Part shown: one piece after another, positions 35,812 through 44,235 of the stretch | Position numbering within the stretch: position 1 is the first letter of the stretch | Layout: every line of letters begins with the position of its first letter | Assembly (NCBI GenBank): GCA_035765415.1 | Contig: DASTXR010000163.1 | Span: 23,715-87,714, forward strand | Length of the DNA: 64,000 bases | From: CADEED01 sp035765415 | GTDB taxonomy: Bacteria > Pseudomonadota > Gammaproteobacteria > Steroidobacterales > Steroidobacteraceae | Reading direction: 5' to 3' | The notes under the pieces: model-generated | The model's input: only the letters and a program-made list of their open reading frames with translations | What the model was told of the DNA's origin: nothing | The model's database searches: none | Position numbers and translations under genes: made by a program

Positions 35812-35833
35812 CGACCCGGTATACTTCCCGCCC

Positions 35834-36469
35834 ATGACGACCACCGGCCGCTCCCGTTCGCGAACTCTGATTGCCGCCCTGCTGCTCGCGCTCGTGAGCG
35901 CGAGCGCCACGCTGCCACGGGCAGCGGCGCAGACCGCTCCATCCGCCCGCGTCTATACCGTCGAGATCATCGTGTTCCGGAACATGAGCGGCGCCGGCGG
36001 GCCCGAAGACTGGAGCGTGAAACCCGTGGCGCGCGGCCCGGACACCCCGGACGCGCCGATCACCGGCAAGTTCGTGCAGTCCGTGCCGGCGGCGCAGTTC
36101 CAGCTCAACGACGTCGCCCGGAAACTGCAGAACACGTCTAACTATCAACCCATCGCGCATTTCGCCTGGCAGCAGACCGCCAGCTCCTGGGGTTCGCGCG
36201 CCGGGTTCACCGTGGCGAAACTCGCCGGCGCCACGCCGGGGCTGTCCGGCATCATCTACCTCGAAAGCGGCACCTACCTGCATCTCGGCATGTCGCTCAA
36301 CTACCAGACGTCCAATCCGCCCGAAGGGCTCGGCGCTCCGCCCGACACCGTGTTCACGCTCAGTGAATCGCGCCGCATCCGCGTCGACAAGCCGAGCTAC
36401 TACGATCACCCGGCGTTCGGCGTCGTCGCGCTGGTGACGCCGGCGAATCGTTCGACGGGCGGACGCTGA
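35834..36469 (+). CDS. csiV: CsiV family periplasmic protein
   Basis: A 211-residue secreted protein with a signal peptide ending near AAAQ (about residue 33). The start of the mature region, VYTVEIIVFRNM, matches the CsiV family opening, and the C-terminal LSESRRIRVDKPSYYDHPAFGVVALV matches its conserved end. In Shewanella CsiV is linked to peptidoglycan binding and growth when D-amino acids are present. The gene is immediately downstream of mfd, a recurring location for this family. Confidence 0.82.
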   Translation: MTTTGRSRSRTLIAALLLALVSASATLPRAAAQTAPSARVYTVEIIVFRNMSGAGGPEDWSVKPVARGPDTPDAPITGKFVQSVPAAQFQLNDVARKLQNTSNYQPIAHFAWQQTASSWGSRAGFTVAKLAGATPGLSGIIYLESGTYLHLGMSLNYQTSNPPEGLGAPPDTVFTLSESRRIRVDKPSYYDHPAFGVVALVTPANRSTGGR

Positions 36470-36632
36470 CCCCACTGGGGCGATAACGCCACACCCCGGC
36501 GCCCCGACAACCGCCGGCCACGGCTTTAGTTAGACGCGATTGCGCGATGCAATGCGCGAAAGTGTGAAGAATTTCCATGGTGCAAACGTTCGCGTCGCGA
36601 GCAGTATCGACGCAAACGCGAAGGAGAGCGCC

Positions 36633-38039
36633 ATGGGAATGTCGAGACGGGAATTTTCCCTGTTGATGTCATCCGCCGCGGCGGCACTTGCCGCTCCGCG
36701 GGCGCTCGCGGCGCCGCTCAAGGTACGGCGCGGCATCCACACGCTCGGCGCGACGGACCTCGACGTGCTGCGCGCCGGCATCAGCGCGATGAAGGCGCTG
36801 CCCACCGAGGATTTCCGCAGCTGGATGTACCAGGCGGGCGTGCACGGAAGCACCGCGGCCGAGGCCGCCGCCATTCCCGACGGCGCCACGTACTGGCGGC
36901 AGTGCAAGCACAACAGCCCGCATTTCCTGACGTGGCATCGCTGGTACCTGCTGTTCTGCGAAGAGATCATGCGGCTGCTCGCCGATGACTGCCACCTGAC
37001 GCTGCCGTACTGGGACTACATCGCCGACAATTTCCTGCCGGAACCGCTGCGCATTCCAGCCGACGTCACGACCAATTCGCTGTACGACGACACGCGCCAC
37101 CCCGACATCAACACGGGGGTGAGCGGGATCTCCGGGTTGCACACCGACGCACTCGATGTCGTGGACTTCCTCATGTTCTCGGACGACCTCGCTTCCAATC
37201 CTCACAACGGCGTTCACAACCAGATCACCGGCAACATGGGCCTGGTCCGCACCGCGGGACGCGACCCGGTGTTCTGGCTGCATCACTGCAACATCGATCG
37301 TTACTGGGAATGCTGGATCCGCAAAGGCGGAGGGCGCGTACACCCCGGCAGTCCCTGGAGCGACGAGGAGTTTCCGTTCCACTCGCTGACGGGCCGGCGG
37401 GACGTCATCGTGGCAGACGGGTTGCGCACCGCGGACCTGGGTTACACCTACGACAGCCTGCCGTGCAGCCTCCTGGTGGTCTGGGAAATTCCGGATTGGA
37501 TCCGTGACCTGGTGTTCGTGCGCGTGCCATGGCGCAGGCCGCCGCTGCCCGATCCGCCACCCTGGCGCGAAATTCTCGAGTTGCCGCCGCTCACGCTCAA
37601 CGGTCAGCCCACGGCCGTCGTGGTTTCTCGCGCCGAGTTCCTGCGCGCCGGCGGCGCGAATGCCCGCCGAGTGGCGGTCGTCCTGCACGGCGTCGAAGGC
37701 CTGAGCGCCAGGGAGAACCGCGCTTTCAGCCTGGACGTCGCGCTCGCGCCCGACGCCAAACGCATCGCGGTCAACGACTTCAGGGGCGTGGCGCCCATCG
37801 ATGCGTTCGGCAACTTCGAGTTGTCGGTGCTGGCGGAACACGCCGAACATCACGGCGCCTCGTCAGCGCTGGTGCTCGAACTGCCCGAGCGTGCGTTGAA
37901 AGCCTTGTCGGCCGGGGGTGATGAATTCGCGCTCGTGTTTTTCCGTCGCGGTCACGTGGACCGCGACGGCCGGCCGCGCCCGTTCGACGCCAAGCAACCC
38001 TTGTTCCGAATCGGCGCGACGCGGCTGGCGGTGCAGTGA
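36633..38039 (+). CDS. Tat-exported tyrosinase-type copper oxidase
   Basis: A 468-residue protein beginning after AAGGAG with 6-nt spacing. Residues 3-9 (SRREFSL) form a twin-arginine motif followed by an Ala-rich hydrophobic region, so the folded copper enzyme is likely exported by Tat. The type-3 copper centre is complete: CuA histidines in VHGS and PHFLTWHRWY, CuB histidines in NPHNGVHNQ and FWLHHCNIDRYWE. Tyrosinases hydroxylate monophenols and oxidise diphenols to quinones. Residues about 330-468 form an extra domain with beta character, similar in position to the C-terminal domain of plant-type polyphenol oxidases. No caddie or copper chaperone gene is adjacent. The stop touches the inverted-repeat element. 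Confidence 0.88.
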   Translation: MGMSRREFSLLMSSAAAALAAPRALAAPLKVRRGIHTLGATDLDVLRAGISAMKALPTEDFRSWMYQAGVHGSTAAEAAAIPDGATYWRQCKHNSPHFLTWHRWYLLFCEEIMRLLADDCHLTLPYWDYIADNFLPEPLRIPADVTTNSLYDDTRHPDINTGVSGISGLHTDALDVVDFLMFSDDLASNPHNGVHNQITGNMGLVRTAGRDPVFWLHHCNIDRYWECWIRKGGGRVHPGSPWSDEEFPFHSLTGRRDVIVADGLRTADLGYTYDSLPCSLLVVWEIPDWIRDLVFVRVPWRRPPLPDPPPWREILELPPLTLNGQPTAVVVSRAEFLRAGGANARRVAVVLHGVEGLSARENRAFSLDVALAPDAKRIAVNDFRGVAPIDAFGNFELSVLAEHAEHHGASSALVLELPERALKALSAGGDEFALVFFRRGHVDRDGRPRPFDAKQPLFRIGATRLAVQ

Positions 38040-38252
38040 AATGGGGACATTCCTGATTTGCTAGCAAAAGGGGACGGGGCTCGGTGGTGGAGCGTCAGCG
38101 TCGTGCCTCGATCCCGCTTGCAAAGAAATCGGAGATTGGGACCTACTTCGAGCGCCCGGCGGAAATGTGAGCGGCCGCGTGCCCTCTACGCGCTGACGCT
38201 CCACCGCCGAGGTCCGGCCCCTTTTGCTAGGAATTGGGGAGTGTCCCCATTT
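38039..38252. repeat. Inverted-repeat element (MITE/REP-like) between convergent genes, copy 2
   Basis: The 62-bp ends, 38039-38100 and 38191-38252, are inverted copies matching at about 53 of 62 positions. Both begin AAATGGGGACA and contain CTAGCAAAAGGGG and GGTGGAGCGTCAGCG. The left end follows or overlaps the tyrosinase TGA, and the right end overlaps the TGA of the convergent PAS-GGDEF gene. The core at 38104-38133 (TGCCTCGATCCCGCTTGCAA and onward) is also present, inverted, in the element at 19701-20082. No coding capacity. It is probably a non-autonomous repeat that also terminates transcription from both sides. Confidence 0.85.
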
Positions 38253-39178
38253 CAGCGAAAGTCGCTTTCCTCGGCGACGATGATGCGGTTGCGGCCCTGC
38301 TCCTTGGCGCGCGCCACCGCGGTTTCGGCGGCCTTCAGGAATTTGTCGGCCGAGTCTTCGGCACGCGCAGTGTGAATGGCCACACCGCCGCTCACGGTCA
38401 CGTATTTCTGGGTCGAGCGCGGGTGATGGATCTGCTGCTCGCGCACGCGATGCGCCACCGTGGTGGCATGCTGGATGACGTGGTCGGCGGTCGTGCCGTG
38501 CATCAGCACGATCACGCTGGCGCCCTCCCAGCGGCCGACGATGTCGGTGCCGCGCCGGAAGGAGCCGGCAATGGCCCGGGCCACGCGCTTGACGACGGCG
38601 TCACCGCCGGCGCGATCGAAGATCTCGTTGTAAGGGCCTAACTGGTCGATGTCGAACAGCAGCAGCGCGATGTCGGTCTTGTCGCGCTGCGCGAGCGCGA
38701 AATCGCGCTTGAGCACGTCCTCGAAGTAGTAGCGCGACGCGAGGCCCGTGAGCCGGTCTTCGCGCACCCAGTTGGGCAGGCCGCGGATGCCGGTATCGCC
38801 GGTGCGCACGCGGGTCCCGCCTTCACGGTGGTAGCCGATGAGGTGCGTGGCCTTGCCCTCGCCGTTGCGCAGCGGGTAGATCTGCATGTCGTTGACGAAC
38901 ACCGTGCCGTCCTTGCGCTGGTTGCGCACCAGCACGCGCACGGCTTCGTTGTGTCGCAGCGCTTCGCGCAAGGTGTCCAGCTCCTGCTGGTCCCGGTCGT
39001 CACCCTGCAGCATGCGCAGGTTCTTGCCTAACAATTCGGAAGTGTCGTAGCCGGTCAGCCGGCAGAACGCGCTGTTGACGTACACCACCAGCCGGTCGCC
39101 GCCGGCTTCGCAGATGACCACGCCGTCGGGCGAGACATCGAGCGCGCCGCGCAGAAAGTCCCCCTGGAAACCGTTCAT
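38252..39178 (-). CDS. PAS domain protein with degenerate GGDEF domain and intact I-site
   Basis: A 308-residue cytoplasmic protein. A PAS domain occupies about 7-117 (NSAFCRLTGYDTSELLGKN), and a GGDEF-fold domain about 140-305 starts with DRLTGLASRYYF. The metal-binding Asp176 region (LFDIDQLGPYNE) survives, but the active-site motif reads EGASV (218-222) instead of GGDEF, so cyclase activity is not expected. Five residues upstream the inhibitory-site motif RGTD (209-212) is intact, so it may bind c-di-GMP as a receptor. The ATG overlaps the nagZ stop by 4 nt. It is the last gene of the rpoE-led block, and its stop lies within an inverted-repeat element. Confidence 0.85.
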   Translation of the reverse strand: MNGFQGDFLRGALDVSPDGVVICEAGGDRLVVYVNSAFCRLTGYDTSELLGKNLRMLQGDDRDQQELDTLREALRHNEAVRVLVRNQRKDGTVFVNDMQIYPLRNGEGKATHLIGYHREGGTRVRTGDTGIRGLPNWVREDRLTGLASRYYFEDVLKRDFALAQRDKTDIALLLFDIDQLGPYNEIFDRAGGDAVVKRVARAIAGSFRRGTDIVGRWEGASVIVLMHGTTADHVIQHATTVAHRVREQQIHHPRSTQKYVTVSGGVAIHTARAEDSADKFLKAAETAVARAKEQGRNRIIVAEESDFR

Positions 39179-40227
39179 GCGTTGCCCGCCGTCAGGTGCA
39201 GCCTGGGAGCCGCGGTGGCGCGCGCCAGCAGTTCCTGGCTGTTGCGCCACGCGTCGCCCGCGAACAATTCGTTGCGTTCGGGCGCGGGCCGGCCGCGCAT
39301 GCGGACCAGGCGCATGTGCGCCGCGGGATCGGCTTCGAACTCGAGCTCATCGAGCAACCGGGCGACGGAGGGCCGGTCGTTGCACACCGGCAGCACGTCG
39401 CAGCCGGCGTCGAGCGCCGCTTCCGCGCGCGCGACGATGTCGCCGAATTCCGCGGCGCCACCCATGGAGAGGTCGTCGGTGAACACCGCGCCCTCGAACC
39501 GCATCTCCTCGCGCAGCGCATTCTGGATCCAGCGGCGCGAGAGGCTCGACGGCGCCGGATCGACGGCGGGAAACAGGATGTGCGCGACCATGACGCCCGG
39601 CAGGCCGTTGGCGATGAGGCGGCGATACGGCAACAGGTCGTCTCCGAGCTCCGTCCAGGCGCGCCTATCTACCGGCAACGCCTTGTGGGAATCGGCGACC
39701 ACGGCGCCGTGGCCGGGAAAATGTTTGGCGGTGGCCGCCATGCCGGCGTCCTTCATGCCGGCCATGTACGCGAGCGCGAGCTGCGCCACCACCTCGGGCT
39801 TCGCGTGGAAGGCGCGGTCGCCGATGACCTCGCTCACGCCGTAGTCGAGATCGACGCAGGGAGCGAACGACAGGTCCACGCCGTGGGCACGCAGCTCGGC
39901 CGCCATGAGCCAGCCCATGGAACGTGCGAGCGCGACACCCGCCCTGGCGTCCACGTCGAATTCATGGCCGATTCGCCGCAGCGACGGCAGCGAACAGAAG
40001 CCGGGACGAAAGCGCTGGACCCGACCGCCCTCCTGGTCCACGGCCACCACCAGCGCGGGTGTGCGCACGGCGTGGATGTCGGCCACCAGGCGCCCTAGCT
40101 GCTCGGAATCGGCGTAGTTGCGCGTGAAGAGGATCACGCTGCCCACGAGAGGATGGCGCAGCACATCGCGGTCCTCGGGCGTCAGCTCGAGACCGGCCAC
40201 GTCGACCATCAGTGGGCCAAGGGTCAC
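39175..40227 (-). CDS. nagZ: Beta-N-acetylhexosaminidase NagZ
   Basis: A 350-residue GH3 enzyme that removes GlcNAc from anhydro-muropeptides during cell-wall recycling. It opens GPLMVDVAGLELTPEDRDVLRHPLVGSVILF, the family signature, and has KHFPGHG, the catalytic DSH loop and the nucleophile region FTDDLSM. A GTG start at 40227 is chosen because Escherichia coli NagZ starts at the equivalent place; ATG 40209 is possible. It lies 10 nt after rlmD and overlaps the PAS-GGDEF gene by 4 nt. Confidence 0.95.
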   Translation of the reverse strand: MTLGPLMVDVAGLELTPEDRDVLRHPLVGSVILFTRNYADSEQLGRLVADIHAVRTPALVVAVDQEGGRVQRFRPGFCSLPSLRRIGHEFDVDARAGVALARSMGWLMAAELRAHGVDLSFAPCVDLDYGVSEVIGDRAFHAKPEVVAQLALAYMAGMKDAGMAATAKHFPGHGAVVADSHKALPVDRRAWTELGDDLLPYRRLIANGLPGVMVAHILFPAVDPAPSSLSRRWIQNALREEMRFEGAVFTDDLSMGGAAEFGDIVARAEAALDAGCDVLPVCNDRPSVARLLDELEFEADPAAHMRLVRMRGRPAPERNELFAGDAWRNSQELLARATAAPRLHLTAGNA

Positions 40228-40237
40228 AAAAAGGCTC

Positions 40238-41575
40238 TCAAATCCTGTCCAGAACAGCTATCGATTCCACGTGTGTGGTGTGCGGAAACATATCAAGTAC
40301 ACCGGCGGCGCGTAAGCGGAAACCCAGTTCGTGGGTCAGGACACCCAGATCGCGGGCCAGTGAGCCGGTGTGGCATGAGATATACACCACCCTGCGCGGG
40401 GCAAGATGTGCCACGGCGCTCAAAACCTCACGCGCGCCGACTCGCGGAGGGTCTAACAGGACCTTGTCGAACCCCCCGCGCATCCACGGGATGGTCCTGT
40501 CGGGCGCCACCGACAGGTCCGCGACCTGGAATTCGGCGTTGGTGATGCCGTTGAGGCTGGCATTGGCGCGTGCCCTCGCGATGAGGCCGGCTTCACCTTC
40601 GACGCCCATCACGGCCCGGGCCCGCCGGGCCATGGGCAGCGTGAAATTGCCGAGGCCGCAGTAGAGGTCCAGCACCCGGTCCGACGGGCCTATCTCCAGT
40701 AGTTCGATAGCCCGGGCGACCATGGCCTGGTTGATGGCGGCATTCACCTGGACGAAGTCGGTGGGGCCGAACTCGAGTTTCACGTCGAACTCGTCGAGGC
40801 GGTAGTGCAGGTCCACCGGGCCCGGCGTCAGGGGCACGATGGAATCGAGCCCACCGGGCTGCAACAGGATGCGCAGGCCGTGCGTCCGTTCGAATTCACG
40901 CAGGCGGGCCAGGTCCGGCTCGGGCAATGGATCGAGCACGCGCAGCACGAGCACGCGTTCGCCATCGGACAGCGCCACCTCGATCTGCGGGATGCTGGTC
41001 CGGCGTTCCATGGCCGTCAGCAGTTCGGCCAGCGCGGCCACCAGCGACGCGACGGGCTCGGCCAGCACCTCGCAACGTTGCACGTCGGCGACGTACTTGC
41101 CCTGCTTCTCGCGGAAGCCCACCAGGCTGCGGCCTTTCTTCGCGACGAAGCGCGAGGACAGGCGCGCGCGCCTGCGGTAGTTCCAGTGAGGGCCTAACAA
41201 GGGTGGCAGCCATTCGACGGGCGCGAGGTTGCCGATACGTTCCAGGTTGGCGGCCAGTTCCTTTTGTTTGACCTCGATCTGCGCGGCCGGATCGAGGTGC
41301 TGCAGGGCGCAGCCGCCGCACACGCCGAAGTGCGCGCAGCGCGGCGTCACGCGCCGCGGCGAAGCTTCGACGATCTCGAGGAGCTCGGCCTCGTCGTGAC
41401 TCTTGTGGAAGCTGCGACGCCGGAACCTGACCTGCTCTCCGGGCAAAGCGCCCGCGACGAACGCGACTTTTCCGCCGGCCTCCCCGGCCCGCACGACGCC
41501 TTCGGCTTCATGCGTGAGATCGGCAACCACGCCGGCCTCGATACCGGCATGGCCTTCGCGCACCGGCTTGCTCAC
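40238..41575 (-). CDS. rlmD: 23S rRNA (uracil-1939-C5) methyltransferase RlmD
   Basis: An SAM-dependent RNA methyltransferase of 445 residues. It has an iron-sulfur cluster motif CAHFGVCGGC, the SAM fold with LDLYCGLGNFTLP, DPPR and the catalytic SCHTGSLARDL. It lacks a clear N-terminal TRAM consensus but has about 65 residues in that position. The GTG start at 41575 overlaps the upstream stop as GTGA. Length fits the family (Escherichia coli 433). Confidence 0.94.
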   Translation of the reverse strand: MSKPVREGHAGIEAGVVADLTHEAEGVVRAGEAGGKVAFVAGALPGEQVRFRRRSFHKSHDEAELLEIVEASPRRVTPRCAHFGVCGGCALQHLDPAAQIEVKQKELAANLERIGNLAPVEWLPPLLGPHWNYRRRARLSSRFVAKKGRSLVGFREKQGKYVADVQRCEVLAEPVASLVAALAELLTAMERRTSIPQIEVALSDGERVLVLRVLDPLPEPDLARLREFERTHGLRILLQPGGLDSIVPLTPGPVDLHYRLDEFDVKLEFGPTDFVQVNAAINQAMVARAIELLEIGPSDRVLDLYCGLGNFTLPMARRARAVMGVEGEAGLIARARANASLNGITNAEFQVADLSVAPDRTIPWMRGGFDKVLLDPPRVGAREVLSAVAHLAPRRVVYISCHTGSLARDLGVLTHELGFRLRAAGVLDMFPHTTHVESIAVLDRI

Positions 41576-42348
41576 GACCCGGGCGTCCAGGCCGCCAGGA
41601 ACTCGTCGAAGTGCGGTTGTTTGGCGTCGGCGAGCCAGGTACGCGTGCGCGTGAGCTCGTCCGCGAGACCTGTGTCCGTCAACCGGCCACGCATGTGCTG
41701 GAAGCGCAGGAATATGAGCCAGGTGTTGATGACGTCGGTCTCGCAATAACGGCGGATGCGCGTGAGCTCGCCCGCGCGATACGCGTCCCAGACCTGCGAT
41801 CCGTCGAAGCCTAGCTTGCCCGGAAAACCGAGCAGCACCGCCGTGTCGGACAACGAGGCGCGGGCGCGCGCCTGGTAACCGGAGAGCACGTCCATGACGT
41901 CGACGTGGCGCCAGTGAAAGCGACCGAGGTAGTTGTTGTAGCGAAAGGCATTGTCTTCGTCACCGGTTTCCCAGTAACGCGGCGCCTGCACCTTGAAGCG
42001 CAGCGCGCGGTAGTGCAGCACCGGCAGATCGAATCCGCCGCCATTCCAGCTCACGAGCTCGGGCGTGAACTTGTCGATGCCGTCGAAGAATCGTTCCACC
42101 AGTTCGCGTTCCGGCGCGCCTTCGTCGCCGAGGCTCCACACCCGAAAGCCTTCACGCGAGCGGAATGCGCACGAAATGGCCACGATGCGATGTTGCTCGT
42201 GCGGCAGGAAATCGCTGCCCGAATCCTGGCGAGCCTGCGCCTGCATGGCCTTGCCGACTTCGTCGTCGGAAAGCCCGTCGAGACCGAACAGCCGCCGCCC
42301 GAATTCCACGTCGGGAACGGTTTCGATGTCGAATACGAGCGTGTTCAT
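41572..42348 (-). CDS. Predicted 3'-5' exonuclease, DNA polymerase B-like family (DnaQ fold)
   Basis: A 258-residue protein of the DNA_pol_B_exo2 type. The DEDD residues are visible: Asp7 and Glu9 (VFDIETVPD), Asp in SWNGGGFDLPVL, and the C-terminal DVINTWLIFLR segment. Its physiological substrate is unknown. The ATG overlaps acpS by 4 nt and the stop overlaps the rlmD start (GTGA). Confidence 0.88.
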   Translation of the reverse strand: MNTLVFDIETVPDVEFGRRLFGLDGLSDDEVGKAMQAQARQDSGSDFLPHEQHRIVAISCAFRSREGFRVWSLGDEGAPERELVERFFDGIDKFTPELVSWNGGGFDLPVLHYRALRFKVQAPRYWETGDEDNAFRYNNYLGRFHWRHVDVMDVLSGYQARARASLSDTAVLLGFPGKLGFDGSQVWDAYRAGELTRIRRYCETDVINTWLIFLRFQHMRGRLTDTGLADELTRTRTWLADAKQPHFDEFLAAWTPGS

Positions 42349-42794
42349 CGCCGCCCCTTTGCCAGGCGCTTCGCGGTGCGCACCGGCCGCGCTTTCGCTT
42401 TCTTCCGGACCCTGGGGGCCGTTTCGAGCACGGCGACGGCGACGATGAGGCCGGCCTCGTCGGTGAGCGTGACGTGCCCGCCGCCTATCCCGAGCTTGCG
42501 GCGCACTTTCTCGCCGCGCGGCGAATATGCGACCTCGGGTTTGCCCCATGCGTTCTGCACGACGCCGACATCGCGAATCCAGATGCCGTGCGCAAAGCCC
42601 GTGCCCATGGCCTTGACGATGGCTTCCTTGGCGGCGAAACGCATGGCGATGAATCGCTCGGGCCGCCTGGTGCGACCCAGCTGCGCGCGCTCGGCCGGCA
42701 TGAGCAGCCGGTCGATGAAGTGATCGCCGAACCTCGCCAGCACTTTGTTGATGCGCGCGGCTTCGAGCACGTCGACGCCGATGCCGAAGATCAT
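42345..42794 (-). CDS. acpS: Holo-[acyl-carrier-protein] synthase with basic C-terminal extension
   Basis: AcpS transfers 4'-phosphopantetheine from CoA to acyl carrier protein. Magnesium ligands Asp8 (GIGVD) and Glu57 (RFAAKEAIVKAMGTG) are present. At 149 residues it is about 20 longer than usual; residues 128-149 are Arg/Lys/Ala-rich (KKAKARPVRTAKRLAKGRR). Whether this tail binds nucleic acid, ribosome or ACP is unknown. It overlaps pdxJ and the exonuclease gene by 4 nt each. Confidence 0.95.
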   Translation of the reverse strand: MIFGIGVDVLEAARINKVLARFGDHFIDRLLMPAERAQLGRTRRPERFIAMRFAAKEAIVKAMGTGFAHGIWIRDVGVVQNAWGKPEVAYSPRGEKVRRKLGIGGGHVTLTDEAGLIVAVAVLETAPRVRKKAKARPVRTAKRLAKGRR

Positions 42795-43525
42795 CGGCGC
42801 GCACCCAGCATCAGGGCTTTCATGTCACGCACCGCGGCTTCGAGCCCGGTGAAGATGGCGCGCGCGATGATGCAATGGCCGATGTTGAGCTCGACGATTT
42901 CGGCGATGCCCGCCACCGGCCCCACGTTGTTGTAGGTGAGCCCATGCCCCGCGTGTACTTCCAGGCCGAGGTTGGCGGCGCGTTTCGCGGCGGTAGACAG
43001 GCGCTCGAGTTCGCGCGCCTGCGCGGAACCCGTGGCCTCGGCATAGGTGCCGGTATGCAGCTCGATCACCGGCGCGCCCGAGCGCTTGGCCGCGTCGACC
43101 TGCGCGAGATCCGGCGCGATGAACAACGCCACGCGAATGCCGGCCGCCGCGAGCTTGCGCACACCACCCGCGACGCGTTCCACGTCCGCGGCCACGTCGA
43201 GCCCGCCTTCGGTGGTGATCTCGGCGCGGTTCTCGGGCACGAGGCAGCAGTCCTGTGGCCGCACTCCCGTTGCGATCTCCACCATTTCATTCGTGAGACC
43301 CATCTCGAGATTCATGCGCGTCTGCAACAGCGGCCGCAAGGCGCGTACGTCGCGATCCTGGATGTGACGGCGGTCTTCGCGCAGGTGCAGCGTGATGTTG
43401 TCGGCGCCTGCCTGCTCGGCCAGCAGCGCGGCATGCACCGGGTCCGGGTAGGGCGCGCGGCGCGCCTGGCGCACGGTGGCGACGTGGTCGATGTTGATGC
43501 CGAGATCGATGTTTGAATGGGTCAT
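42791..43525 (-). CDS. pdxJ: Pyridoxine 5'-phosphate synthase PdxJ
   Basis: A 244-residue TIM barrel that condenses 3-amino-1-hydroxyacetone phosphate with deoxyxylulose phosphate to make vitamin B6. It begins with LGINIDHVATVRQAR and contains LHLREDRRHIQDRDV, TEGGLDV and GHGLTYNN, all conserved. The ATG at 43525 overlaps the recO stop by 4 nt. The open frame upstream inside recO is not coding for this protein. The recO-pdxJ-acpS order is standard. Confidence 0.97.
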   Translation of the reverse strand: MTHSNIDLGINIDHVATVRQARRAPYPDPVHAALLAEQAGADNITLHLREDRRHIQDRDVRALRPLLQTRMNLEMGLTNEMVEIATGVRPQDCCLVPENRAEITTEGGLDVAADVERVAGGVRKLAAAGIRVALFIAPDLAQVDAAKRSGAPVIELHTGTYAEATGSAQARELERLSTAAKRAANLGLEVHAGHGLTYNNVGPVAGIAEIVELNIGHCIIARAIFTGLEAAVRDMKALMLGARR

Positions 43526-44226
43526 GTATTTCCTCGCCGCACGATCGACCGCGCCACGGTGCGCGTACGAAGCTCGCGGCCTTCCAGGCAATGGTCCAGC
43601 ACCTGCCGCAACACGCGGCGCGCGACGTCGAGCGTCTCGCCGTCCTCCAGGTTTTCCTGTTGCAGCGCCAGCAGGCAGCGGCCGGAATATGCACCCGGCG
43701 CGTCTTCGCGCACCTGCGACAGGCCCTGCGTCGGCCGGAATTGATAGTAGCCATCGGGCGCGACCACGAACTCCAGGCCGTAGCCGATGCACTCCAGCAG
43801 CCGTTTCTCGAAGACGCGTAATGCCGTTTCCGGCGCGGGGTTGGTGGCGAGGCGGCGCAACGCCTCGGTGTAGTCGCTGAACAATTGCGGCTGCGGGTCG
43901 TGCCGGGTTGTCAGGTGGATGAGGAGCTCATTGAGATAGAAGCCTGACAGCACCTGGCGCGGCGGCAACACCAGCGCTTCACCATCCGGCTCGGCGCCGG
44001 ACAACTGCGCGGCATCGCCGCGGCCGCTCCACGACAGCAGCAGCGGACGGAATGGCATGAGCAGGCTGGCCAGCTTCGATTTGGGACCGCGCGCGCCGCG
44101 TGCGAACAGCGTCAGGCGCCCGTGCTTCGCGGTAAAGACATCGAGGATCCGGCTGGTATCGCGATACTCGCGATGATGCAGCACGAAGGCCGGCTCGAGA
44201 GCGATGCGTTCGCGCGCCTGCGTCAC
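43522..44226 (-). CDS. recO: DNA repair protein RecO
   Basis: A 234-residue recombination mediator that loads RecA with RecR. The N-terminal OB fold (FVLHHREYRDTSRILDVFTAKHG, followed by LFARGARGPKSK) and helical C-terminal part with YFNELL-like FYLNELLIHL are typical. No zinc-binding cysteine cluster is present. GTG start with a GAGG Shine-Dalgarno sequence 7 nt upstream. It lies 9 nt after era and overlaps pdxJ by 4 nt. Confidence 0.94.
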   Translation of the reverse strand: MTQARERIALEPAFVLHHREYRDTSRILDVFTAKHGRLTLFARGARGPKSKLASLLMPFRPLLLSWSGRGDAAQLSGAEPDGEALVLPPRQVLSGFYLNELLIHLTTRHDPQPQLFSDYTEALRRLATNPAPETALRVFEKRLLECIGYGLEFVVAPDGYYQFRPTQGLSQVREDAPGAYSGRCLLALQQENLEDGETLDVARRVLRQVLDHCLEGRELRTRTVARSIVRRGNT

Positions 44227-44235
44227 GACCGCCCC

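Noticed and set aside
38252..39178. Active diguanylate cyclase annotation for the PAS-GGDEF gene
   Set aside because: The GGDEF motif is EGASV, lacking residues for catalysis.
43526..43792. Upstream extension of pdxJ
   Set aside because: It overlaps recO in another frame; the family N-terminus begins at the ATG at 43525.
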